Part shown: piece after piece, positions 54,575 through 64,000 of the stretch
Numbering within the stretch: the stretch's first letter is position 1
Layout of the letters: every line of letters starts with the position of its first letter
From: Sialis fuliginosa
Taxonomy: Eukaryota; Arthropoda; Insecta; Megaloptera; Sialidae
Direction: 5' to 3'
DNA length: 64,000 nt
NCBI GenBank assembly: GCA_961205875.1
Contig: OY540809.1
Location: 20,906,267 to 20,970,266, forward strand
Translations under genes and position numbers: made by a program
The notes under the pieces: model-generated
What the model saw: the letters and a program-made list of their open reading frames with translations, nothing else
What the model was told of the DNA's origin: nothing
The model's database searches: none

Positions 54575-55295
54575 CTCATACGAAATGAAATACGAAAACG
54601 ACAGAAATTTAATAAGAATGAAATTACTAGTTTTTTCATTGTCCGAGTCTCCGAGTACATTTTATATTTGACAGTGTACATTTAGGTGTTATTAAATGAC
54701 ATAACAATGTCAATAAACGGTAACATTCTTGCAAAAAGTTCACGACCTTTATCTCGTTGTCATTTGGACATCACTGACATTAGAAGACATGTAAGTATTT
54801 GATCTCGACACGTTTATTTCGGATAGAATTTTTTATAAGACGAAATCGTGCAGAAATATATGAAAAAATTAAAATAATTTTAAAACTGCATATGGATACA
54901 AGTAGTATATAGATTATTTCGGAAAAACTTGTTTTTTTTTTTATTTCTTCGCCATATCGGATAGATACGAGAAATTTTGCGATCAACTTTCAAACTGAAT
55001 CCTTATCACACATATAACTTTTGAACCACTGAACCTATAATAATGAAACATTTTTAAAAGAGATTATAAAATGTACTAACTGGAAATCTGTTTGAATTTT
55101 ATGGTATGATGTGAGTTATCAAGTCCACTACTGAAATTTGGATATTTTTTACTTTCTTTTTCATTAATTCTATAACTGAATTACATTTATTTCTATTTGC
55201 TAAAAAGATCTGAAAAGTGGAGATTTCAATCTTCAATCTTTTTGCCTTTTTTTCTAGCATTTTTTAACAAAATTATTTTCTTTCAATTACATACT
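54575..55295. other. AT-rich non-coding stretch
   Basis: No gene is recognised. 'TATAACTTTTGAACCACTGA' (about 55013) followed by 'ACCTATAATAATGAAACATT' looks like an inverted LINE-tail scrap. Confidence 0.4.
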
Positions 55296-55299
55296 TGAA

Positions 55300-55390
55300 C
55301 TCAAACCCGAACCTTGAAAAATAATGGTTTTTGAACCTAAATAGTTTTGAAACCGAACCATAAATAAATTCCGGTTCAATTCCCTGTTAA
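55300..55390 (-). repeat. Dispersed repeat G, copy 2
   Basis: On the minus strand 'CAGGGAATTGAACCGGAATT' and 'TATTTATGGTTCGGTTTCAA' match 31525-31600. Confidence 0.6.
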
Positions 55391-55394
55391 AAAT

Positions 55395-55900
55395 AGGCTA
55401 TTTTTTAGGTGTTAGTTACCTAAATTAATATTCTTTTTCATCATTTCTGTTCACTAAATCGGGTCCTTTTTAGACAACTCTTTCGTATATTTTACTTATG
55501 TTTATACAAGTTAATAAAATATCTGTGTATTGTTGTGTAATTTTTTAACAACCACTTTACAATTTTGTAATTTCAAAATAGATGTAAGTACGTATATATT
55601 ATTTACATATATGTAGCACAATAGCATTTTATATATGGTAAAGTATACGTTTAAACCGTTTTATAAAAGTCTGTATGGCACAATGTCATTTTTATGAATA
55701 TTTCAACATCCACTCTTTGCTGGTTACTAAATAGCTAGAGAAATGTTATAGCAAAGAAAAGATAGTCGTCTTTCCATTAAAAGTACTAAAATATTTAAGA
55801 GAAGCTGACTGACATTTATAGAATTTTATTATTTATAACATGAATATTGTTTTAATATTTTTTTCAGTAAGTATTTGTTTGAAAATATTAGAATTTATAC
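55395..55900. other. AT-rich non-coding stretch
   Basis: No gene or repeat is recognised. Confidence 0.4.
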
Positions 55901-55902
55901 AT

Positions 55903-56155
55903 ATCCATGGGACTTTCTTATACGTAATACTGCGAGTGATTCTAATTAATAATGTTAAAAAAATCTTTCTGGCTATCATAAATGAATGGGGCATAAATTA
56001 TAGATAATAATATACTCGACAATTTTTATCTAAAACAAGAATAAACATTCGTTTTTGATTTAGTTATAACGTTATTTATAATAAAATTAGAAACACGTAC
56101 ACTGTCCACTCTCTATATTACGTATTAGAAAGTTTCGTGGCACCCATGACAGATA
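55903..56155. mobile_element. Palindromic MITE, about 250 bp
   Basis: The left 'CATATCCATGGGACTTTCTT' 'ATACGTAATACTG' is the inverse of the right 'ATATTACGTATTAGAAAGTT' 'TCGTGGCACCCATGACAGAT'. The right arm carries an extra block that is deleted on the left. A single arm is found at 51170-51245. Confidence 0.6.
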
Positions 56156-56159
56156 TTTA

Positions 56160-56460
56160 AAAAAAAAAAAAACTTGAAATTTTTTTAAGCTCGAATATTA
56201 AGATCATAATTTTTTATCACTTCATTAATAGTATTGTAATAGTCATTGATAAGGCATCATTAGTCTAAAAACTAATATTCCAAGAATTTCGATAACAGTT
56301 TTACAGAACAACAAACAAAATAAATTAATTAAAACCTTGTAAACATCTGTGTAGACATAAGTTCAATAGAAAAGTTTTGAAAGTCAATTTAGTTTTTAAA
56401 AGTTCGAACTCTTTCGTAGAACACTAGACTTGGAAAGAGCATATCTGAAATTGATAAGCA
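56160..56460. other. AT-rich spacer
   Basis: No feature recognised. Confidence 0.4.
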
Positions 56461-57115
56461 TATACAGGGTCTTCCAATAGTGGACTAGCGGACTTCCCGT
56501 AGGAGATAGAAAAAAAGTTTGGTACATAATATTATCGGTTTGAAAAGATCAACGTCGTAAAATTATTTTCAATAATACAGGTTGTCCCATTTTTGCGCTA
56601 TAAAAAAACAAAGATTTTTTAAATGGGACACTGTAAAGTTTTAAGCCTTCCGATGTCATTTTTAACCTTTATAATAACGTCTGTTTATTTTTTGATTTAT
56701 TGACAGTGTTGTCAAATTACAATTTTTTTTCCGAAAAATATTTCATAAGCAAGTTCAAACTTAAAAAATCGTGGCGACCTCATTTTTTTGAAGTGTTGAA
56801 TTTTTTTAGCAATAATGTTAGTCATCGTAAAGCGTGACATTTTGATAATAAATAATTTGAATTTATTTCTACAGGATGTTGATAAAAATTCCAAAATTTG
56901 CAATCTTCAAATTGATAAAACATATTTTTCATGTGACTACCCTTTCAAAGTCAAAAAATATATTTAATTTTTAAAATTTTTTATGAGAATGACAATGGAA
57001 GTTTTTAAACATCCTGTAGCTCAGAGGATGTTGAAGATAGACGCCACTTCCCCTACAATTTTTTACTCGCAATAAGCCAAGGAATCAGCTTCTAAAATTC
57101 CGGACCTCCTGTATA
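56461..57115. mobile_element. TIR element, CAGGGT family, TATA-flanked
   Basis: The element is 56465-57111, with CAGGGT and 'CTCCTG' ends and TATA on both sides. Interior blocks include 'GGTTGTCCCATTTTTGCGCT' and 'CATCCTGTAGCTCAGAGGAT'. The right part recurs inverted at 36405-36510. The 63-codon minus-strand frame is not supported as a gene. The short terminal repeat and TATA flanks suit a TA-inserting DNA transposon, but the ends are short and the call is tentative. Confidence 0.5.
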
Positions 57116-57654
57116 AATGTAGAGTTATTCGGGGTAACAGTACACGTCGGGTAAGTCTGCGCATAGCTTATATCACGAAGGGGGATGAAATTAGCAGGGT
57201 GTTTGTTTTAAGGGTTGTATGTATGTGGGTTATTGCATCGTGTACTTAAAGTTAATAGAAATATAACAAAAAGCGAAAAACTGCTGTTTCAAAGGTAATT
57301 TTTAACAAAATGGAAAACATTTTCACATAATAATTTTGTTAAGTTTCAAAGATTTGTTTGTTTTATTGTAATTAGTTTAAAAGTATAATAAATACACCAA
57401 CCTATGTACTTGATTTAATTTCTAAAACTCTATTATTTTAAGTTTGGTGACGCTTCAAATGCGAAAGTGCGTACACTAGACCCGAATGACTCTATTGATA
57501 ATTTTTAAAATTTACATTATAAACTAATATGTCCTCCAAATAAATATTTTGTTTATTAAGTCTGTACATTCATTTTTATCATTTATAATTGTATAAGTAT
57601 GACCTTTACTATTAGAAATTTAAATTTTATTTTTTAATAATTTTTTTTAAACTG
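57116..57654. other. AT-rich non-coding stretch
   Basis: 57120-57240 is less AT-rich ('GGGTAAGTCTGCGCATAGCT') but shows no extended frame. Confidence 0.4.
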
Positions 57655-58025
57655 TAAAACAGCTTAATTTGATGACAATGGGTGTCAAAATGGTGGAAAT
57701 GTAAACTATTTATTAGTATAATTTATTTATTAGTTATTATATTATCATAGCATACCTATGCTTTACAATGTTTCAAATTTTATGATTCTTTATTTTATAT
57801 AATTTTTGTGTCGTAGTACTTATCATTTTGTAATCATTAACAAGTGTCAATCACTGGGTGCCCATTTCTAGAGAACAAAACATAAACAAAATAAAAAAAA
57901 CTTTATTTGCAGACTTTGATAATCAAATTGATTTAATAAAGTAACATGAGTTCATGAGAATTATAAAAAAAGCTTATCAATCCTACTCCTGTTAAAGCGT
58001 CCAAGATTGGTGACAATACCTTATA
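57655..58025 (+). repeat. Repeat family D, copy 4
   Basis: 'AGCTTAATTTGATGACAATG', 'GTGTCAAAATGGTGGAAATG', 'TTATCATAGCATACCTATGC' and 'CAAGATTGGTGACAATACCT' are collinear with 8275-8605, with the longer middle shared with the 16.1-kb copy. Confidence 0.75.
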
Positions 58026-58029
58026 GTAA

Positions 58030-60880
58030 CATTTATTCTTATATAGGGCTGGATTTTTTCAATTGAAAATTATTTTCATGTAAGATTAACTACTTTATTG
58101 TATTAGTTGTAAAGTTATTCATAATACGAATTAATGCATATACTAACCATGTTCGGACAGTATTTTTTTTTAAAAACCTTGTGACCGAAAACTTCTATAA
58201 ACTCTCCAAATTTTGTGGTCACTCATAAAGTTGTACTGCATCCAGAACGTAATTCAAAATGGCCGAAGAAGAAACAATGTTTGTGTTGTACACACGCTAT
58301 AAATTTCACGTTGTCATAAAACTTTATTAATAAAATATTTATGAAGGCTTTTGGAAATTCAACGTAAATGTAGGCTTAATTAATTTGTATACGCTCTGAA
58401 GTGTGCTTTAATGTTAGACATTTTATCACTTTATAGGTTATATATCATATATGTATGTATGTATACGTATGCACACATTCTATATATACATATTTTATAT
58501 TTGAATCTACACGAAATATGTTTATTTAACATACATACCTATATCATGTTATAGAATGAAATATTTTATTTAGTGTGAAATATGTAAAATTTGTATAAGT
58601 TATAATATATGTAGATTATCACATATTAAATTAAAATTATAATCCAGTCGTCAGACAATTTCGTATAGAGGCGGCGCTAGAAAAATATGACAGAGTACAT
58701 TATTTTCAAGAAATTGGTACACGGAGAAAAATATTTCATAACAATCACTCAATTTTTAAAGAAATATTACTATTTAATTCAGTATTTTTAAAACGGGAGA
58801 CAATTTTGTAATTTTTACATATTAATGATTATATAGATTGTAAATAATCTGGTGAAATTTTACTATACTGCATGGAAAAACTTAAACGTTGTATTGTATA
58901 TAAAAATACATTTATTGAGACAAGTCTATCTATCTTTATTCAGCAATGGACAGTATGGACACATCTCTGTCATACACACACATCACATTCTCTTTCCTTA
59001 TTGCTTTCTATATACATAGTTGAATTGCATCTGTAACTAAATACATATTATATACTTTAACATAAATTTTAAATGTATTGTAACTTACCGTTTGTTTGGT
59101 TCTTCTAAAATCTTCTACTTATAAAAGTAAATTCAAAAGACAGTACTTACGAGAGTTAACTTGCGTTTTTTTTACATTTCTAGGCCACGTGTTAGAATAT
59201 AAATAGTAATTTTTGCGTGCAGGATCTAAATCTATATTATTGGTACAGTTTAATTTGTTATACCAATAAAAAATATATGATTAATATAATTAATTCTACA
59301 CAATCATACTATCGTTGTATTGTCTAAAACAAAATGTTATATTAATTAACATTATTGAACTTAAGAATAATAAGTTCGCGACTAACAGCAAGTTGATGAA
59401 TAAATTAAAAAATACCATCTATTTATTATTGAAAATGAACGATACAAAATTGTCTACATTCAAAGCTTTTTCACAAAACAAGAGTTTAAAATTGTTTGAA
59501 ATCAATCGAAAACAGGAAGCGGAAATTAGATTATATTGATCATTTACATAGCAATTAGAACAAAAAGCTCTATGATTAATAATTAAAAAGGTATATTAGT
59601 TACTGTAGCTTTGAAATAAATTGTAAAAGATCCTTTCTACAAAATTAATTAAGAAACGACATAAATGATAAATTAACTGTTTAAATAAAAATAAAACTCA
59701 CTTCTTTGTAAAAAAACGTTAATTACTTCTTAATTTTCTAGAAAGCAATTACTTATTATTACTGTTTTAGTCGTAAATTAAAACCCTGAAAAAGGTATTT
59801 TCTTTATTTAAAATATCTTACCCACACATAGTGTATCCAATGATTCCTTTTTATGGAAAAGTTTATAATCAACACGAGAGTTCTAATTGCGTCTTATTTT
59901 AATATTATACAAAAAGCTATCTAAACAACGTAAATATGTATATATAATATATAATAAGCTCTACTGAGATATTTTATCAGGAAATGGTGAGATGTAATTA
60001 AGATGTTCATTTTACATCTGATACCCATGCATAGTTATATTAAGCAAATATCATTGATTTAAAAAATATATATATACGAATTTGAATGTTTGCATATCGA
60101 AAAAAAAAACATTTTTTTGCAATATTACAAATACAAGAGCTGATTGAGCAAAATAATGGTCATTTTTAGATTCAGTTGTTGTATACCCTGCAGCAAACAT
60201 ATTTTTATTTTGTGAGAATCTTTTCTTAAATCACTTTTTGTCTCTTGCGATTATTTGTAAAAATTTGTAATTTTCGAGTAAAAAATTATGGAACTTTTCT
60301 CTTTGGTTTGTTCCTTATAAAAAATTGACTTTTTCTGAAAAAAAATTTCAAACAAAAGTTGTTTAGTTTATCTCTTAAATTACGAATCTGCAACAAAAAA
60401 AGAAAAGCTGAAAACCCACCAAAGTGACCTTTCTAAAGTCACCCCATAATGTCAATATTTAACCTTGAAACTTTTGTGTGAAACATTTTTTCTGAAAATT
60501 CGTTACTGTGGAAATAATCCGCTGGAAAGTCTTAAAAAAAACACCCGGTATAAGTATTTATCAAAAAATACGTTTTGTATTAAAGTCCATATTTTCATTT
60601 CTTAGCTTGGAAATTTGCCTGAGGTATGAATAAAAATTAAAAAAAAACGAAATGTGTCATATTGTATATGAAAATGAATATATATCTAATGTTGCTTTCA
60701 AGTACAGTTCCATTGCTGCTGAATATCTCATTTTATCTCGTAATATAAAATATGTCTCGAGTTGTTATTTTCAAGAACTTCCTCAAAGTAAAGATTTGTA
60801 TTTTTTATCCAAAGAATGTATATATATTATGTATGTAAAAGAAGTTAGTAAAATATCATTTACCTGTGATTCATTTCAAA
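58030..60880. other. Long AT-rich non-coding stretch
   Basis: No gene is recognised in about 2.9 kb. 'TACACGGAGAAAAATATTTC' at 58729 resembles the end of the 38.7-kb TIR family. 'CACCCGGTATA' at about 60542 resembles a DNA-transposon end. A TATG/TATA-rich run lies at 58440-58500. The 74-codon frame at 59315-59539 is Lys/Asn/Leu-rich low complexity. Confidence 0.4.
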
Positions 60881-60882
60881 CA

Positions 60883-61156
60883 TATATTTACAGGGGTTAT
60901 TTTAGTGTGTAGTTGTAGTTTGTTTCTGAAATTCCAAAACTGCAGTTGTAAAAGCTAATTTGTGTAGTTGAAAAGTTGTAAATGGAATGAAAAATGTAAA
61001 AAATTGTAAGTGTGGAGCAAAAAAAGGTCACTATAATAGTATAATTTATAGAAGAGAAATATATAGAATGTATAGAGTATAAAAGCAAAGAAAGTGTACA
61101 GGAAAAAAAGATAAATACAGTTGAAAAATTTTCCTAAAATAACCCCTGTATATTTA
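60883..61156. mobile_element. hAT-type MITE with perfect 8-bp target duplication
   Basis: The element is 60891-61148 (258 bp). The left end CAGGGGTTATTTTAG and the right end CTAAAATAACCCCTG are exact inverses. TATATTTA flanks it on the left (60883-60890) and again on the right (61149-61156). An 8-bp duplication and CAGGG ends are diagnostic of the hAT superfamily. The interior is purine-rich on the plus strand and non-coding. Exact ends and duplication suggest a young insertion. Confidence 0.9.
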
Positions 61157-61177
61157 TAATAATTAGTGAAGTAATTT

Positions 61178-62835
61178 TAGGAACCCTTATAGTTTCGGTC
61201 AATCGGTACGTGTGTCTGTCTGAATGTCACAGCCCTCCTATTATCTTATTTATATACAGGGTGGGTCATATCAGGTGGAACAAACTTGAACCGTGGATTG
61301 AGAAAAATATTTTAAGCAAAAAAGTTTATATCAACATGTGTCCGGAAATTCTTCGTGAGGGAGCTACAGACCTTCGAAGATTTAACCCAAAATTAGTTTT
61401 TATTTAATTTCTAGAGAACCCATTACGCCACAGTTATGAAATTTGATACAGGCTTTGATATTAATCATTGTTATCGATTTCCAGTATCAAATAATAATAA
61501 TTTAGACCAGGGGTGTATGGAGCCCGTGGACTCACCGATTTTTATCAAGTATTTTTTTGTTCATGAATTTTTTCCTGAGCTGGGTTCTTGTAGAAGATTA
61601 TATGATACAAAATACACAAAAATAAGTATTGTTTATTTATCATAAGATCAACCGTTTTCGAAAAATATCGAAAAAAAGAAAATACTGTAGAATTTTACTT
61701 TATACGGATGCTTCAAATTACATAAAATAAGTTTATATTCTTGTTCTATAATTAAAAATAAAATAAAAAGTTAATATAAATATACCTCCTAATACTTATC
61801 ATCATAGAGTTATAGCCAGTTGTATTACTGTTACACGTATTTTGCTAACCTGATTAAAAAACGAAATTATAAATGGCTGTTTGTTGTTAAAAATGCAGTT
61901 TTGGGGGTATATTTATATTAACTTTTCATCTTATTTGTAATCATAGAACAAGAATATTAATTTATTTTGTGTAATTTGAAGCATCCGTATAAAGTAAAAT
62001 TCTGCAGTACTTTCTTTTTTTCGATTTTTTTCGAAAACGGTTGATCTTATGATAAATAAACAATACTTATTTTTGTGTATTTTGTATCATATAATCTTCT
62101 ACAAGAACCCAGCTCAGGAAAAAATTCATGAACAAAAAAATACTTGATAAAAATCGGTGGGTCCACGAGCTCCATACACCCCTGGTCTAAATTATTATTA
62201 TTTGATACTGGAAATCGATAACATTAATTAATATCAAAGCCTGTATCAAATTTCATAACTGTAGCATAATGGGTTCTCTAGAAATTAAATAAAAACTAAT
62301 TTTAGGTTAAATCTTCGAAGGTCTGTAGCTCCCTCACGAAGAATTTCCGGACACATGTTGATATAAACTTTTTTGCTTAAAATATTTTTCTCAATCCATG
62401 GTTCAAGTTTGTTCCACCTGATATGACTCACCCTGTATATAGATTAAGATGAGATTTGGTATACGGACGTAGATTGTTGACCCAAAAACAGAAATAATAA
62501 GATTTTTAAAAACAATTTTTTTGGAACCCTCTTCCATAGACTGAAAAGTGAACTGAATTATTTTTTTTACTTAAACCATTGTCTTTAGATAGGCCTCCTA
62601 AAATTCAACAAAAAATGTTTTTCAAAACTTTTGATTCGTTATCAGAGTGCCCCCCTCCACCAGATTCTAAACTATCGATGTAAAAAATCTGAAAAAACAC
62701 CTTTTTTGTTACTACTTTCACTATAGAATTTTTTTTACTTTATATTGTAGAAATGTAGTTAATTCCGAAAAAGAAGGATAGTGAATGAAGAACACTATCA
62801 TGTGCATGTCCAACACGAACTTGGACTTTTATTTT
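61178..62835 (+). repeat. GGTTCCGTA-family copy, split by a foldback
   Basis: The left part (61178-61250, 'AGGAACCCTTATAGTTTCGG', 'GTGTGTCTGTCTGAATGTCA') and the right part (62440-62835, 'GATTTGGTATACGGACGTAG', 'TAGATAGGCCTCCTAAAATT', 'CTATCATGTGCATGTCC', 'CGAACTTGG') join into the order seen at 9355-10125. This copy has one tandem unit where the 9.4-kb copy has two. The interrupting DNA is the foldback at 61257-62435. Confidence 0.75.
61257..62435. mobile_element. Foldback element, CAGGGTGGGTCATATCAG family, 1179 bp
   Basis: The ends CAGGGTGGGTCATATCAGGT and ACCTGATATGACTCACCCTG are inverse. TATATA flanks both sides (61251-61256 and 62436-62441), so the target is TA or up to 6 bp. Arms are about 535 and 530 bp and highly similar, around a spacer of about 115 bp (61792-61905). 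The short frames at 61210-61407 and 61436-61645 lie in the left arm and are not considered genes. The arms are non-coding. A single arm occurs at 51690-51880. Confidence 0.85.
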
Positions 62836-62839
62836 AATG

Positions 62840-63535
62840 ACATAATTGTTACTAATGGAAATACTTGAGGTCAGCTGCATAAAAATATAGTGAACATATT
62901 TTTTTACGATGAAATCATAAATAGGAATTATTTAAATTATTGATTAATTTAAAAATATTTCAAAAAGAGGGTATGTGTACTTATACATATAATCACGTTA
63001 GGAGTTATATTTCTTTGGCGTAATAACATTTAGCGCAAATGTAAAACTATAAACATGTTTTAGTAGTTTGGAAATCGGTTATGTTGCGTTTATAATACCT
63101 CCATATTATTGATTGTATTCTATACATTTTCAAACAAGAAATGGATGTGACTATGTCGAGATGCACAGTCGAAGGATTGGCGTGAATACGTGGCAATGGG
63201 ATTAAATAAAACTTATATAGACTCATGGATTAATACGTCTTTTTTTATACAAAAACGTTTGAATATTTCTAAAATGGACATAAAATGTTGCCGTAAACTT
63301 AGTCTAATTACAGAAAATAAGTATTTCCACGTACGAAATATCCTTTTATTTTTTTTTATTTAAAAAACTAATCAAAAAATTAAAAACGTTACTGCGTAGG
63401 TAATATATTTTTATTTGCTGTTATTTTTGTGTCAATTCAATTAATTAATATGTACTAGTGCAATTGTGGACATACAAAATTTAATGTTTTTTTTAAAAAC
63501 TTATATGTATAGTATTGTATAGGTAATATGAAGTT
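62840..63535. other. AT-rich non-coding stretch
   Basis: No gene or repeat is recognised. Confidence 0.4.
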
Positions 63536-63539
63536 TTTC

Positions 63540-63690
63540 ACTCATTAAAACTATTTAAATGTTTTGATTTGTATTTGCACCTAGTAGATCTAATTGAAAT
63601 CTATAATTTGCGTCCAAATTCTGCGTGAGCCTCTCTGAGTGTCGAGATATACTGATTATAAATTTACGCTACCACGCAAATTGATATCTG
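63540..63690 (+). repeat. Repeat family F, copy 2
   Basis: 'ACTCATTAAAACTATTTAAA', 'CACCTAGTAGATCTAATTGA', 'AGTGTCGAGATATACTGATT' and 'ATAAATTTACGCTACC' are the inverse of 20890-21040. Confidence 0.65.
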
Positions 63691-63694
63691 CGCG

Positions 63695-64000
63695 TTACAT
63701 CAAGTTTCTGAAATAAAAATCTGGCCTGAAACACTAGACGTAATTTACGTCAAAATAAGAAAATAGGTTAGGTAAGAAAACGATCTCATATGCGTTTTAG
63801 AAAAGGTAGGGATTGTGTAAAATAATTCAATAACATGTAGATTTCAACTGTTTGTGGAGTTGTGAGGCAAAATAAATTGTGTATTTATATTTTAGTAGTA
63901 GAAAAATATTTATGACGTGGTATACAATTTAAATGTAATGTATTCGTAAACAGTTATATTCATTTTGAAAAGGTTGTACAAAATTGATTTATATTTTGCT
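63695..64000. other. AT-rich spacer at window end
   Basis: No feature recognised. 'AAAATAGGTTAGGTAAG' (63760) is a motif often seen in insect DNA but not diagnostic. Confidence 0.35.

Noticed and set aside
61436..61645. 69-codon frame in the 61.3-kb foldback
   Set aside because: The right arm holds the inverted counterpart of the same DNA, and the matching single arm at 51.7 kb does not preserve a frame. It is better explained as chance within a non-coding arm.
1..64000. Bacterial or viral origin of the window
   Set aside because: There are no long ORFs, no operon structure and no ribosome-binding sites. The many MITEs, LINE tails and mariner remains indicate animal nuclear DNA, and no viral gene was recognised.

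Overview
The window is very AT-rich eukaryotic DNA with no intact protein-coding gene that I can recognise. The longest open frames are short, lack conserved motifs and mostly lie on or beside repeats. Its most informative content is dispersed repeats: terminal-inverted-repeat (TIR) elements, long foldbacks, short LINE-tail-like pieces and relics. Several match sequence classes I know from insect genomes, especially Lepidoptera. These include the 'GGTTCCGTA ... ACGGAACCC(T)ATCATG' family ending near 'ACTTGG', the 'ACCGACTTCAAAAAA / GGTTCTCAATTCGACA' repeat, LINE tails reading 'AAGATCGGTTCAGCGGTTTA' with 'AATATTAGTATGGATGT', and 'GCGAGCGAAGCCGCGGGCAG'. A moth or butterfly is my best guess, and another insect is possible. 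The lineage is inferred from memory of repeat families, not from any search.

Layout. 0-12 kb: dispersed repeats with internal tandem duplications (2.9-3.3, 4.0-4.9 and 9.4-10.1 kb), a small palindromic MITE (5.2 kb), a foldback (10.83-11.32 kb), a hammerhead-like motif (11.44 kb) and one copy of a TIR family with ends 'GGCAGTATTGC' (11.5-12.1 kb). 12-24 kb: the densest palindrome zone, with foldbacks at 14.0-14.8, 17.5-17.7, 18.0-19.3 (TTAA-flanked, piggyBac-like), 21.3-22.4 (tRNA-like A and B boxes in both arms) and 22.8-23.6 kb. It also holds a small unrecognised ORF (15.2 kb) and a possible promoter plus first exon (20.1 kb). 24-42 kb: long AT-rich stretches with LINE-tail fragments, MITEs (28.1, 30.15, 33.5, 36.6 kb), tandem repeats (28.3, 34.8 kb), a second hammerhead-like motif (34.14 kb) and a 1.45-kb TIR element (38.7-40.2 kb).

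42-64 kb: a broken mariner transposase (42.0-42.3 kb), a repeat mosaic (42.6-46.5 kb), a second copy of the 'GGCAGTATTGC' family (46.85-47.37 kb), foldbacks at 49.3-50.2, 55.9-56.2 and 61.26-62.44 kb, a TATA-flanked TIR element (56.5-57.1 kb) and a 258-bp hAT-type MITE with a perfect 8-bp target duplication (60.89-61.15 kb). The 61.26-kb foldback sits inside a copy of the GGTTCCGTA family, which gives a clear order of insertion.

The window looks like an intergenic or long-intron segment shaped by non-autonomous DNA transposons and 5'-truncated retroelements. I saw no canonical tRNA, no rRNA and no CRISPR array.
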